A stretch of 47,410 bases of DNA, from IMG/VR virus record IMGVR_UViG_3300005527_000085, positions 1 through 47,410 of that record. One strand, given 5' to 3'. A program made the translations under genes and the position numbers. The notes beneath the pieces were generated by a model. It worked only from the letters and a program-made list of their open reading frames with translations. It did not search any database and was not told where the DNA came from. Below, piece by piece: positions 7,531 through 15,230 of the stretch (its first letter is position 1; each line of letters begins with the position of its first letter). This DNA is from a virus.

Positions 7531-8112
7531 TTAAAAATCAACAGCAAGACGTGGTAGGTCAAACTTAGTTGCTGCTGCTGCACCGATGTTTGCAGCACCG
7601 AAACGAGACTTTAATAAAACATCAGCAACTGCAGAGTTTTTTTGATTTGCTTTTAACCAGTCTTGCAAGGCACCGTGCATAGGTTGTTGAATTTCTTTAC
7701 GAACCTCTTCAGTTGTTACGTTTGAACGGAGTAGATTATCTTTTTTTGCTTCTTGTAAAAGGCTTCCAATTAATCCCATATGTTTACCAGCTAAGGCTGG
7801 ATTAACACCACCGGCTTGAAGCATCCCCCCAAATTGACCAACAACTTGAGATGCAAGCCCAGGATTTTCCACAACTAAAGATCCCATAGGACTCTTTAAC
7901 GTGTTGCGAATCATGCTACGAGAAAAGTCAGGACTTTGTCCAACTTGTCCTAAGTAATAAAGACCATCATACAAAGCATCTGGCGTGATGTTTTTCTTAA
8001 CAGCTTCCTGGGCAAACCGATCAATGATTTGACGCGCTTGTCCACGCGTCATTGCAATATCACCGTAATCAACAGGAAGATTGGCTAGTGATTCTTCATT
8101 AAAAAATTCCAT
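7531..8112 (-). CDS. hypothetical protein of the probable virion block
   Basis: 193 residues. ATG overlaps the stop of the Dps-like gene (TGATG), so the two are translationally coupled. Helical, with a Gly-rich middle (VVGQFGGMLQAGG) and an Ala-rich C-terminus (FGAANIGAAAATKFDLPRL). No known family recognised. Its position between a Dps-like and a kinase-like protein suggests a capsid-associated or injected protein. Confidence 0.75.
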   Translation of the reverse strand: MEFFNEESLANLPVDYGDIAMTRGQARQIIDRFAQEAVKKNITPDALYDGLYYLGQVGQSPDFSRSMIRNTLKSPMGSLVVENPGLASQVVGQFGGMLQAGGVNPALAGKHMGLIGSLLQEAKKDNLLRSNVTTEEVRKEIQQPMHGALQDWLKANQKNSAVADVLLKSRFGAANIGAAAATKFDLPRLAVDF

Positions 8113-8663
8113 CAACCATTCCGCAACGTAGCCTTAACGAACCAAGCGGCCTTAAAGGCTTGACCACAGAGGTCAGCCATGTAGTTCTGGATATCAATGG
8201 CACCCACCTTGGCGGCAATGGGCTCCAGCTTTTTGGTCTTCATGCCCAGCTCCTCCAGGTTCTTGTAGTACGTGGTGAGTTGATCGGTTCCCTTGTAGCT
8301 GGTAACGTGTTGGATACCAGGGCCGGCATCAGCCAAACCCCTGGCGCACATTGGCATCAGGTAATCCATCGACCTGATGAATTCAGCCAACGTATCGAAT
8401 TGAGTCAGATGAGCTTCGTACTGATCTCCAAGGAAGGCATGCACCCCGAGGAAGTTCGGCCCCTCGTAGTTCAAGTGAATCAGATGGGATTGTGTCTGAA
8501 GTTCCTTGAGGTAGGAGCAGAGGGAGATGCACTGCTGGATGAAGGCCCCAACATCACCATTCTTTGAACGCGCCGGACCTTTTGGCTTAGCCTGGGGTTC
8601 AGGCAACGCTTCAGGTCCAGGGGTTTGTGGGATAGGAACCGTTTGAGGACCAGGAGTATACAT
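8112..8663 (-). CDS. Dps/ferritin-like protein with proline-rich N-terminus
   Basis: 183 residues. The first about 30 are Pro-rich. From residue 60 the sequence follows Dps: HLNYEGPNFLGVH, then QFDTLAE, aligning His63, His75, Asp90 and Glu94 with the E. coli Dps ferroxidase residues His51, His63, Asp78 and Glu82. The residue matching Asp67 is Gly79, but Asp80 follows, so iron binding may be altered. Dps proteins form 12-mers that oxidise iron and coat DNA. A phage copy could protect packaged or injected DNA against peroxide, or serve as a virion structural shell. The C-terminal third is longer than in typical Dps. Confidence 0.7.
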   Translation of the reverse strand: MYTPGPQTVPIPQTPGPEALPEPQAKPKGPARSKNGDVGAFIQQCISLCSYLKELQTQSHLIHLNYEGPNFLGVHAFLGDQYEAHLTQFDTLAEFIRSMDYLMPMCARGLADAGPGIQHVTSYKGTDQLTTYYKNLEELGMKTKKLEPIAAKVGAIDIQNYMADLCGQAFKAAWFVKATLRNG

Positions 8664-8715
8664 AATTTTTTAGCAGTAATTCTATTGTAACGGGAACTAA
8701 TTACACAATTTCATG

Positions 8716-10035
8716 CTAACGACTGATCTCTTCCCAGTCCATAGAGGCAAGGATGTCAGAACCAGCTTGTGCAGTACTGCACGCCAAAGTTAATTCTATG
8801 GGCGTACCAGTCAGACCATTACGCTCTAGCTGGAATGAAAACAATGCTTCTTTCAAGATGTCAATAACAGTCGACCCTTGGTTGGAACCGGTGGCAAAAC
8901 CACTGGCCAGGATGCGTCCTGTACCAATCGTAAAGGATGTACCAGTGATGTTGTATTCAACGGATGAATTAGTTCCCGTGGTATCCCATGAACCAGCTGA
9001 GGTTGTACCACCAACAATCACTTTCCAGTTGTAGTTTGCGTTATTGGTGATACCCATAATTGACAACGCAGTCAAGATGACAATTGCGTCAAGACGGGTT
9101 GATTTAAGGCGGATAGAGATGACAGGATACTCAGTAGAAGCGTTTGTCAAATCACGCGGAGAGGCAACTGGAGTTCCGATTGCAGACTGTGCACCACGCA
9201 GTTCATAGCCGCCTTCCGACAGTACGGTTGAGCAGACTTGCTTTAAGGTACTACTGCTTGCCGTAGTACCTACATTGGTAATTTCATAACGCAACGGCAA
9301 CGATGCCGTTGTTATATAGGTGGATGTAATTAAGTTGGCGTGATGGAATGAATGGCAGTGAATAAATGAACCATTGATTACAAACCCTGCACGCACAGTA
9401 CCAAGACCAAGCCATTCAATATCAAACCAAAGGATTTGCGCCTTGCTGATATCAAGGGTAAAATCAGATGGTCCGTTGCCATCCAGTTTGTCAATATTCC
9501 AGTTGGCTTGTAGCACCCGTGTCTCATTAACGCTTCCGCTTACTGAGCTACGTTCGACCAGGGCTGGTCCTGTAGTACCACTGACTTCCAGGTACATGCC
9601 ATTGGCAGCACCGTAGTAACCAACTCGCTGTCGTAGGTTTGCCTTTGCAGGATTCATGACAAAGGTTGACATAAACAACAGGGATTTCCCTGGTTGATAT
9701 GAACAAACCTTAGTTGTTTCCCGGATGATTTCAGATCCAGATGCAGTGGTTACATTGAGATCAACAAGGCCTTCGTTTGCATTAAATGCATAAGTTGCCC
9801 CTGTGCCACTGGATGTCGACCACAAACCATTGTCGTTATAACGATGGCTTGAATCAAATAAAGTTAAAGGCGCTGATACGCGAGTACGTCCAAAAGCATC
9901 GCCTGCCATGCCAGCTGGCTGGACGTAAACATTATTTCCACTTGCAGTAATTACTTCTAATGGACGCCCACTACAAGTCTGAACTTTATGTACGGGGTAT
10001 AAGTTCTCGTCCGTTGGATCTCTATAGTTAGGCAT
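8716..10035 (-). CDS. phage structural protein with DAFGRTRVS motif
   Basis: 439 residues, beta-rich, Thr/Ser/Gly-rich, few charged runs. The N-terminal segment MAGDAFGRTRVSAPLTLFD is a signature I associate with tail/fibre or head-decoration proteins of many marine phages. The late-promoter-like TAAAATAAA lies 19 nt upstream of ATG. It is the first gene of the minus-strand virion block (8716, 8112, 7531, 5521). Confidence 0.75.
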   Translation of the reverse strand: MPNYRDPTDENLYPVHKVQTCSGRPLEVITASGNNVYVQPAGMAGDAFGRTRVSAPLTLFDSSHRYNDNGLWSTSSGTGATYAFNANEGLVDLNVTTASGSEIIRETTKVCSYQPGKSLLFMSTFVMNPAKANLRQRVGYYGAANGMYLEVSGTTGPALVERSSVSGSVNETRVLQANWNIDKLDGNGPSDFTLDISKAQILWFDIEWLGLGTVRAGFVINGSFIHCHSFHHANLITSTYITTASLPLRYEITNVGTTASSSTLKQVCSTVLSEGGYELRGAQSAIGTPVASPRDLTNASTEYPVISIRLKSTRLDAIVILTALSIMGITNNANYNWKVIVGGTTSAGSWDTTGTNSSVEYNITGTSFTIGTGRILASGFATGSNQGSTVIDILKEALFSFQLERNGLTGTPIELTLACSTAQAGSDILASMDWEEISR

Positions 10036-10054
10036 TAGTCTTTAGCTACGTGAT

Positions 10055-10063
10055 TTTATTTTA
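10055..10063 (-). promoter_or_regulatory. late-promoter candidate TAAAATAAA
   Basis: The exact 9-mer TAAAATAAA reads on the minus strand 19 nt before the structural gene ending at 8716. The same 9-mer stands 14-19 nt before three late plus-strand genes. It resembles the T4 late box TATAAATA. Confidence 0.5.
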
Positions 10064-10082
10064 GGTTCAGTATGTTTGACAT

Positions 10083-10110
10083 AAAAAAGCAGTGACCTTA
10101 CGGCCACTGC
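10083..10110 (-). terminator. rho-independent terminator
   Basis: On the minus strand GCAGTGGCC/GGTCACTGC forms a stem with one mismatch and a TAA-type loop, followed by T6. It ends the transcript of the 10130-10697 genes and insulates the structural gene downstream. Confidence 0.8.
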
Positions 10111-10129
10111 AAATACGCATCAAATGTAA

Positions 10130-10555
10130 TTAATCGTTATTTACATTCTGCAAAAGCTTGAGTAAAGCTTGATTTTCGTTTGCATTTTTTTGGTAGTATT
10201 GCCAGTTGTCATAGACCACTTCAAGCAATACCTCAAAAAATTCATTGCCAGTCAAGACGTTGGTGTCAACAAATTCGCTAACGGTATCGCCTAGGTGTTC
10301 ACGCAGGCGTTCTTTTGCTTTGCTCTTGGACTCCTGAAAAAAGTCCGACCATTTGTTGTCTGGGGCTTTAAGCACATCAGCCTCTGGTTTGAAGTTTTGT
10401 TTGATGTAGTCTGATTTTTCTTTGGTGGATTCTCTACGGTCTTTAGCCGTTAGCCCATCAGGTGCACGTAATTTTTTATTGAACTCTTCAAAGGCTTCTG
10501 AATAAACCTGGTTAAGCGTATCAGGTTGCGTGGTTTGTGCCAAGGTAAGAAGCAA
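10130..10555 (-). CDS. hypothetical charged helical protein
   Basis: About 141 residues from TTG 10555. An in-frame stop lies 9 nt upstream, so the start must be near here; AAAGGA just before it could serve as ribosome site. Very charged middle (KDRRESTKEKSDYIKQNF) and a helical acidic C-terminal half ending NVNND. Overlaps the 58-residue gene by 35 nt. Function unknown. Confidence 0.6.
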   Translation of the reverse strand: MLLTLAQTTQPDTLNQVYSEAFEEFNKKLRAPDGLTAKDRRESTKEKSDYIKQNFKPEADVLKAPDNKWSDFFQESKSKAKERLREHLGDTVSEFVDTNVLTGNEFFEVLLEVVYDNWQYYQKNANENQALLKLLQNVNND

Positions 10556-10697
10556 GATCCTTTACAGCTTGATGATAGCCCTGCAACCAATCATCTGACA
10601 CCGGTTGTTTACATTTGGGGTTATTTCTTTCTGTTACATAAAGGATGTAATTGATATCAAGCTGCCTAAGAGCAGCGATAGGAGATCGCTCATCCAT
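10521..10697 (-). CDS. hypothetical 58-residue protein
   Basis: ATG 10697 to TGA 10521-10523: MDERSPIAALRQLDINYILY ... DWLQGYHQAVKDLASYLGTN. Its composition is protein-like, and it fills what would otherwise be an empty gap. It starts immediately after the T-run of a terminator hairpin. Function unknown. Confidence 0.6.
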   Translation of the reverse strand: MDERSPIAALRQLDINYILYVTERNNPKCKQPVSDDWLQGYHQAVKDLASYLGTNHAT

Positions 10698-10731
10698 AAA
10701 AAAGGGAATGCTTTAATAATGAAGCACTCCC
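10698..10731 (-). terminator. rho-independent terminator abutting a start codon
   Basis: On the minus strand GGGAGTGCTT/AAGCATTCCC (one G-U pair) closes a loop and is followed by T6. ATG of the 58-residue gene is the next base after the T-run. It ends the operon of 10762-11242. Confidence 0.8.
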
Positions 10732-10761
10732 CTATTCTAAGTTGTAGCTTCAGTTACGTTG

Positions 10762-11052
10762 TCAAGAAAGAATAACTTCTTGTCCTGCAAACTTACCGGC
10801 TTCTAAATCTTTGACAAATTCAACGCGACGGAAGTATTCATCACGGCAGTAAGGACCAGCTTCTGTCAGGCAGAAGTCTTGCCACAGGCCGGTGTACAAA
10901 CCGTTGCTACGACCAGAGCACTGATACATGTGCTCCATAAAGTCTGCTTTCTTTTGCTCGGCTTTGGTGTTCCAATTACGGAGCTGCTCTTTCAGCCAAG
11001 GCGTATCAAAGGCACCGGCAGTGCGGAGCTTCTTTTCGAGGTTGTCAGTCAT
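10762..11052 (-). CDS. conserved cyanophage-type hypothetical protein
   Basis: 96 residues. The stretches AFDTPWLKEQLRNWN, KKADFMEHMYQCSGRSNGLY and LTEAGPYCRDE resemble a hypothetical protein common in T4-like cyanophages. Conserved Cys residues sit at CSGRSNG and YCRDE. Overlaps the upstream gene by 8 nt. No function known. Confidence 0.75.
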   Translation of the reverse strand: MTDNLEKKLRTAGAFDTPWLKEQLRNWNTKAEQKKADFMEHMYQCSGRSNGLYTGLWQDFCLTEAGPYCRDEYFRRVEFVKDLEAGKFAGQEVILS

Positions 11053-11242
11053 TGAAGTTAACGGCTGTTGTAGAAGTATAGACGCCTTTGACGTAAGGGC
11101 TCAACTCAAATAACAGATCATCAAGATCATCTTGTAGAGCGTCTGCAATTTCATCGGCAGTTTTACCACCGAAGGAATTATATTCAACGTCAATGTCAAC
11201 CGCAAAGGATACGGTCAACCTTGGCACAACAACAGGTTCCAT
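11045..11242 (-). CDS. hypothetical small acidic protein
   Basis: 65 residues, with a beta-like N-terminus (VVPRLTVSFAVDIDVEY) and an acidic helix (ADEIADALQDDLDDLLFEL). Overlaps the next gene by 8 nt. Not recognised. Confidence 0.65.
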   Translation of the reverse strand: MEPVVVPRLTVSFAVDIDVEYNSFGGKTADEIADALQDDLDDLLFELSPYVKGVYTSTTAVNFND

Positions 11243-11283
11243 TTAATCCAAAGAAGACTCAAATACTGTAGCAGTAACTTTTA

Positions 11284-11547
11284 TCAAGTACCGAGAAGTC
11301 GTTCTAAAGAATGGACCTTGACGCTTTCGTAATAACCAAGACGTTCTTGGATCAGATTGGAGTAGTTGATTGCAGCATCAACCATCTCTTCTGCATCCAT
11401 TGATGATGCCAGGTTTTCATTGGAAAGCATGGCAGCGGTCAAGATTGTGACCGACCATTCCAACTTATTACCGATTAACGCAGGAAGTGGGGTCCCATCT
11501 GCCGTGAAGCTCTGCAGTAATTTACTGATCAGCTCTTCATTTGCCAT
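11284..11547 (-). CDS. hypothetical small helical protein
   Basis: 87 residues: SKLLQSFTADGTPLPALIG, then mostly helical with LTAAMLSNENLASSMDAEEM. Not recognised. Short gaps on both sides without hairpins. Confidence 0.65.
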   Translation of the reverse strand: MANEELISKLLQSFTADGTPLPALIGNKLEWSVTILTAAMLSNENLASSMDAEEMVDAAINYSNLIQERLGYYESVKVHSLERLLGT

Positions 11548-11580
11548 GGAACCCCAACTGCACTGTTAGGTTATTTTACT

Positions 11581-11811
11581 TCAGTTGTTTTTATCACCAC
11601 GTGCAGTGACATACCAATAGGCATGGCGTGCATTCTGATGAAACCGTTTACCCGAAAGCAGTTTGAGTTTACGTTCTTCTAGCTCATCAAGCTTGGCTTC
11701 TTGATAGGCGGGAACTTCACGCCCCTCTTCACAGAGCATGCTGATTTCAATATCCAGCATATCGATCTGCATCTGGAAGTCATCAACGGATTGTTGATGG
11801 CAGCACATCAT
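11581..11811 (-). CDS. hypothetical coiled-coil protein
   Basis: 76 residues from ATG 11811 (MMCCHQQSVDDFQMQIDML). The open frame reaches much further upstream, but that part is the shadow of the Gp157-like gene, which ends at 11831. The middle AYQEAKLDELEERKLKLL is a short coiled coil. Follows Gp157 by 19 nt, so probably the same operon. Confidence 0.6.
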   Translation of the reverse strand: MMCCHQQSVDDFQMQIDMLDIEISMLCEEGREVPAYQEAKLDELEERKLKLLSGKRFHQNARHAYWYVTARGDKNN

Positions 11812-11830
11812 GATGTGTGCATCTTCCAAG

Positions 11831-12544
11831 TCAGTCGGCGGAGTCAGGTTCCGGTAGAAGCTCTCCGAAATATTCGGGTGCTTGTGCTTCCATCCACTTG
11901 GTAGAGAAGAGGCGATTTTTTCGGATTGCATATTGTTGCTCGACTTTGACTCCAGTCGGTAGGTGTTCACCGTTTTGGTAAGCGTTGCGGATTGCATCAA
12001 GGTTTGGGAGGGTTTCTGTTTTTGTTTTGGGTTCTGTTCTATCGGATAGAACTTCTCCTGACATTGAACGTACCACGATTCTTTTGGTTGTGGTGACTTC
12101 CTGCTGGATGCAGTACTTTTTTCTTTCGTCAGTGTGCCAAAACTCCGGATCCGATGTGATCTCGACCGTGAGGTCCTTCTTCTTGGAAAGGACAAACTCA
12201 TAGTTCCTGCCTTGAATTCTGTTGCAGTCCAGCGGCAATGCACGCCGTAGCCAACCTAGCAAGTTCTTGAGTTGATTTAGTTGCGACTCATGGTGACGCT
12301 TGGCCTGGGCGATCAGATCTCCTTCTTTCTTAATTCGCTCCAGAGCATCTTCATGGGCAGCCATCGCGTAATGGACACGATCAATCTTTTCAGACCGTAG
12401 GTTGGCGCAACATTCCAGCTCGGCCTTTGCCAGTTCCTGGGACTCAGGAGTAAGGAGAGGAAGAGAGCGTTCCAGGGCACCATAGTGCTCGTATAGCTTG
12501 ATGATATTTAGATCTTCAAGTTTAGTCTGAGTGATGTGAGCCAT
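11831..12544 (-). CDS. Gp157-like (siphovirus Gp157 family) protein
   Basis: 237 residues from ATG 12544 (MAHITQTKLEDLNIIKLYEH). Long charged coiled coil (about 10-120), then a small domain with EFWHTDERKKYCIQQE and the family-like end with DAIRNAYQNGEHLPTGVKVE. Gp157 proteins sit in phage recombination modules with SSB and recombinases and were first linked to resistance of Streptococcus thermophilus to phage. The start follows the stop of a 39-residue membrane peptide gene by 2 nt. Confidence 0.7.
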   Translation of the reverse strand: MAHITQTKLEDLNIIKLYEHYGALERSLPLLTPESQELAKAELECCANLRSEKIDRVHYAMAAHEDALERIKKEGDLIAQAKRHHESQLNQLKNLLGWLRRALPLDCNRIQGRNYEFVLSKKKDLTVEITSDPEFWHTDERKKYCIQQEVTTTKRIVVRSMSGEVLSDRTEPKTKTETLPNLDAIRNAYQNGEHLPTGVKVEQQYAIRKNRLFSTKWMEAQAPEYFGELLPEPDSAD

Positions 12545-12546
12545 GA

Positions 12547-12666
12547 TCAAATGGTGTTGAATTGAGTTTGGATTTTGTTGAGCAAGTAGGTAAGGGCCAT
12601 GCCTGCGGCGGCCCAAAGAAGATCTTTAACAACTGGAAGTACAGCAGCAAACAAGGATTCAAACAT
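12547..12666 (-). CDS. 39-residue single-span membrane protein
   Basis: MFESLFAAVLPVVKDLLWAA then GMALTYLLNKIQ: one hydrophobic helix and a short polar end. Leader is CATCTCAACTC directly before ATG without Shine-Dalgarno, and a class I hairpin lies 19 nt upstream. Probably cotranslated with the Gp157 gene (2-nt gap). Could be a small holin-like or membrane-modifying peptide; no proof. Confidence 0.55.
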   Translation of the reverse strand: MFESLFAAVLPVVKDLLWAAAGMALTYLLNKIQTQFNTI

Positions 12667-12685
12667 GAGTTGAGATGAAGTGGAG

Positions 12686-12708
12686 TGGTCAGTTTACCGT
12701 CATGACCA
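12686..12708 (-). promoter_or_regulatory. class I leader hairpin
   Basis: Minus-strand stem TGGTCA/TGACCA with 11-nt loop TGACGGTAAAC, preceded by CGTCC. One of five stem-forming copies (12686, 16260, 17372, 20797, 27709) with a conserved TAAAC-ended loop and changing stems. Confidence 0.65.
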
Positions 12709-12749
12709 GGACGCCCACACCCCCGTGGGATATTAGTCTACCAGGCCAG

Positions 12750-13142
12750 TCAAGCGTCTTTATCCATGGCTTCAGCTAGTCGATCGAGACCATCGGTTGT
12801 GGTCTCGACTAGCCGTGCGATGTAGTCGACCAGCGCTTCAACCTTGACGTTGACAGCCTGGATCTCTTCCATCAGCTCTTCCCTGGATGGGGTCAGGCCA
12901 AACAAATCGTTGTCCTTGACGGCTTCAGGGTTGTTGACCTTCTGGTACTTGCGACAGTCATCATTGGTTCCATAGATAGCTTCTTGATACAGATCAAGAG
13001 TCGTCTTGAAATCAATGGCACCAGCACCGTTATCCCTAAGGATCTGACAGGCCTTGACGTAGAGCTTTGCAGAAAATTGTAGGTTGTCTTCAAAGAACTC
13101 TTCGTATTGCTCGGACGGGAGTCCGTAGGTGTCAATCGACAT
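12750..13142 (-). CDS. hypothetical helical protein
   Basis: 130 residues from ATG 13142 (MSIDTYGLPSEQYEEFFED). Helical, C-terminal coiled coil (REELMEEIQAVNVKVEALVD). Overlaps the upstream gene end by 11 nt. Not recognised. Confidence 0.65.
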   Translation of the reverse strand: MSIDTYGLPSEQYEEFFEDNLQFSAKLYVKACQILRDNGAGAIDFKTTLDLYQEAIYGTNDDCRKYQKVNNPEAVKDNDLFGLTPSREELMEEIQAVNVKVEALVDYIARLVETTTDGLDRLAEAMDKDA

Positions 13143-13323
13143 AGCACTCAAGGGCAGCATAGAGTGCATCAATTATAAAGGTTTCTTGACCTTCTGGACC
13201 CAAGTCGGTCCACCATTGAAGATCAGGATCTGTGTCATCCCATTCAATATGAATGGTACCGGTACCATCCTCTTCATCAATGTATTCAATCTGCAGCTTT
13301 TCGATCGAGTTCAGATTCAACAT
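13132..13323 (-). CDS. hypothetical small acidic protein
   Basis: 63 residues from ATG 13323, preceded by GGAGGA; an ATG at 13347 is possible. Beta-rich core KLQIEYIDEEDGTGTIHIEW followed by TDPDLQWWTDLGPEGQETFI. Overlaps the preceding 55-residue gene by 38 nt. Not recognised. Confidence 0.6.
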   Translation of the reverse strand: MLNLNSIEKLQIEYIDEEDGTGTIHIEWDDTDPDLQWWTDLGPEGQETFIIDALYAALECYVD

Positions 13324-13453
13324 GTCCTCCAAGTAGGTTTTCTGCATAGGTTTCACAATCGGTTCTAATCTCGGCACCAAGTTTAACAAGACCCCAGTAG
13401 GTGTCTTCATCAACCTCAAGGTGCAAAGAGTATTTGCCGTTAGATAACATCAT
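13286..13453 (-). CDS. 55-residue protein, paralogue of the neighbour at 13450
   Basis: MMLSNGKYSLHLEVDEDTYW, GLVKLGAEIRTDCETYAENL, then a polar end. The pattern Y-x-HLE(V/I)-x-(E/D)D-x-(Y/H)W-x-LV-x-LGA ... YAE is shared with residues 40-75 of the protein encoded just upstream, so the two are paralogues or split domains. Overlaps both neighbours slightly. Confidence 0.6.
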   Translation of the reverse strand: MMLSNGKYSLHLEVDEDTYWGLVKLGAEIRTDCETYAENLLGGHVESELDRKAAD

Positions 13454-13707
13454 TTTTCTTGTTTAGTTTTGTCTGAATCCATAGCTGCCATGCGGTCATA
13501 ACACAAGACAGCGTAATCAATCAATACTTTTTCTGCATAATCTTCTTGATGTTGTTTGGATCCTGCCCCCAATGCCACCAAAATCCAGTGGATATCATCA
13601 GGGATTTCAAGGTGATAGGTGTGAAATTCAGTGGTTGCTTTAGCTTCAACTGGTTTATCAAGCAACTCAAGTGCTTTGTCAACCAGTTCTTTTGTGTCAG
13701 GTGTCAT
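13450..13707 (-). CDS. small protein with HLEI..WxLVALGA motif
   Basis: 85 residues from ATG 13707, which overlaps the upstream stop (ATGA). N-terminal helix (ELVDKALELLDK), then YHLEIPDDIHWILVALGAGS and YAEKVLIDYAVL. Resembles the next gene product. The fold could be a small ribbon-helix type but is not proven. Confidence 0.6.
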   Translation of the reverse strand: MTPDTKELVDKALELLDKPVEAKATTEFHTYHLEIPDDIHWILVALGAGSKQHQEDYAEKVLIDYAVLCYDRMAAMDSDKTKQEK

Positions 13708-14648
13708 TGTTTTTTGATAGCAGCTTTGAGTTGTGGCAGTGATGTACCAGGGAATGGTGTGTAACCCGCCTCCATCATATTGAAAAATAAATCCCAAGCA
13801 TCATGCTGTGTGAACACTTCTTTGGGTTTGTAAGTACGCCAGTGCGTCAGTGGAGCCTGTGCCCCTGACTTAGTATGCAATAAAACAAAGCGTCCGTCAC
13901 TGACGTGATCAGCGGTCGGTGCATACCACCAGGCCACACACTTATCTGGGGTACCACTAGGACTGGCATTCCGGACATCCGTGCGCTTACACAATAGTTC
14001 CCTGTACTTGTTGAACCAAGTCAGATGGATGCACCAGGGTTTAAATCCCTCGATCTCTTCTTGGAAAGCAGATAGGTTGTTGAGCTGACGTTGAAACGAC
14101 CCACACGAGCAGCTAGGTTTGCCAAACAACGGCTGTTGTTCTTGGCTGTCGTCCAGCTCAGTGTCCATATCAAGCGGCCGATTCGGAAGCCGAAGTCCGT
14201 CTGGCGCCACCAGATGGCCCAGGTCCGTTTGGTCAGACTGAAGGAGCGCTGTGATTTTAGCGGGGTCTGATACGTGTATAAATTTGTCTGCCCAGTGAGC
14301 TTGTAGTTTTGCATTGGAGGTCAGATGTCCGAGTGCGTGCGTGTAGTGCCAGCCCTTAAAAAGAATGTAAGCATTGTTATGCCATACACTAGGGCCACGG
14401 TAATTGGGACCAAGGTAAGAAAAGAAATCTTTGAGACGATTGGTGTAAGTCTGGAACCGAGCTTTGATTAGTGTCCGGTCGTAGCTTTGCTCGCTACCAT
14501 CATGACGCACCACAATGCAATTGTCGCCTCGCAAATAAATCCCAGCAATTGCGGTGTCATCAAATTCCGGATACGCCCTCCGGATGTTGGAGCGAGAATA
14601 AATAAGAGCTTGCGCCGAATGGAGTTCGGTCTGCGCCTGGATCGACAT
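13704..14648 (-). CDS. SWIM zinc-finger-like protein
   Basis: 314 residues. A SWIM pattern C-x-C-x(23)-C-x-H is visible: Cys180, Cys182 (SCSCGSF) and Cys206, His208 (PWCIHL). SWIM modules bind DNA or proteins in transposases, recombination factors and ubiquitin-type enzymes. The N-terminal 110 residues include RHDGSEQSYDRTLIKARF and FKGWHYTHALG. Leader carries ACTCAACCCAACTCAAACTC before ATG. Function unknown; other parts not recognised. Confidence 0.6.
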   Translation of the reverse strand: MSIQAQTELHSAQALIYSRSNIRRAYPEFDDTAIAGIYLRGDNCIVVRHDGSEQSYDRTLIKARFQTYTNRLKDFFSYLGPNYRGPSVWHNNAYILFKGWHYTHALGHLTSNAKLQAHWADKFIHVSDPAKITALLQSDQTDLGHLVAPDGLRLPNRPLDMDTELDDSQEQQPLFGKPSCSCGSFQRQLNNLSAFQEEIEGFKPWCIHLTWFNKYRELLCKRTDVRNASPSGTPDKCVAWWYAPTADHVSDGRFVLLHTKSGAQAPLTHWRTYKPKEVFTQHDAWDLFFNMMEAGYTPFPGTSLPQLKAAIKKQ

Positions 14649-14678
14649 GAGTTTGAGTTGGGTTGAGTGGAACGGAAA

Positions 14679-14888
14679 TCAGACGTGCCAAAACGACGTG
14701 TCTTCTTCCTGATTCGGTTTGATCTTAGCATTGGCTTTGGCGTGTTTGTACGCAGCCTTGCCCATGCGGTAGGTGCCGTAGAGAACAGCGGCCCAGCACA
14801 CGGGGTTTCCAATGATAGAAGCAACTACTGCACTAGCTGCAAATGTTGCACCAGCTGTTTTAATCGCTGACGTTTCTTCAGGTTTCAT
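14679..14888 (-). CDS. small membrane protein
   Basis: 69 residues from ATG 14888 (MKPEETSAIKTAG). One or two hydrophobic stretches (ATFAASAVVASIIG, CWAAVLYGTYRMG) and a basic end. Possibly holin-like; not recognised. Confidence 0.6.
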   Translation of the reverse strand: MKPEETSAIKTAGATFAASAVVASIIGNPVCWAAVLYGTYRMGKAAYKHAKANAKIKPNQEEDTSFWHV

Positions 14889-14969
14889 GTTAGGAATCCT
14901 TAACACAAATGGAAAGTTTGCGTGGTAGTTGATTAGGTAAGTAGAATTGTTGCAACAAATTAATACAAA

Positions 14970-15230
14970 ATGGACGAAATTAAATACGTACCTTTAACCA
15001 AATTTCAAATCGAACCAACGCTTGATGACAAGTTCTGGGAAGAAAAAGTCAAACGATCAATTCAAGATTGTGATTCGGTTAATACGTTAAAGGAAATAGC
15101 GACCCTTTTAGCAAGGATCGCTACGCAACGTCAAGGTGTAATTCGTGGGTTAGTCCAAGACATGTTCATTTTCAACAATGTTTCAGTTGAACCTGACGGA
15201 TTGGCTAACCCAGATGTCAACTCAAAGTGA
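14970..15230 (+). CDS. hypothetical protein on the opposite strand
   Basis: 86 residues, MDEIKYVPLTKFQIEPTLDD then helical. One of few plus-strand genes inside the minus-strand early block. It converges on the DUF5895-like gene with a 9-nt overlap. Protein-like composition throughout. Not recognised. Confidence 0.65.
   Translation: MDEIKYVPLTKFQIEPTLDDKFWEEKVKRSIQDCDSVNTLKEIATLLARIATQRQGVIRGLVQDMFIFNNVSVEPDGLANPDVNSK

Noticed and set aside
11831-12243. Upstream extension of the 11581 frame
   Set aside because: Out-of-frame shadow of the Gp157-like gene; Ser/Arg/Lys-rich without hydrophobic core.
12540-12750. TTGAC...TAATAT sequence near 12740 as a sigma-70 promoter
   Set aside because: The spacing between the two boxes is about 12 nt, too short for sigma-70; a similar TTGACNNNCCTGGTAGACT at 28983 lies within a stem.
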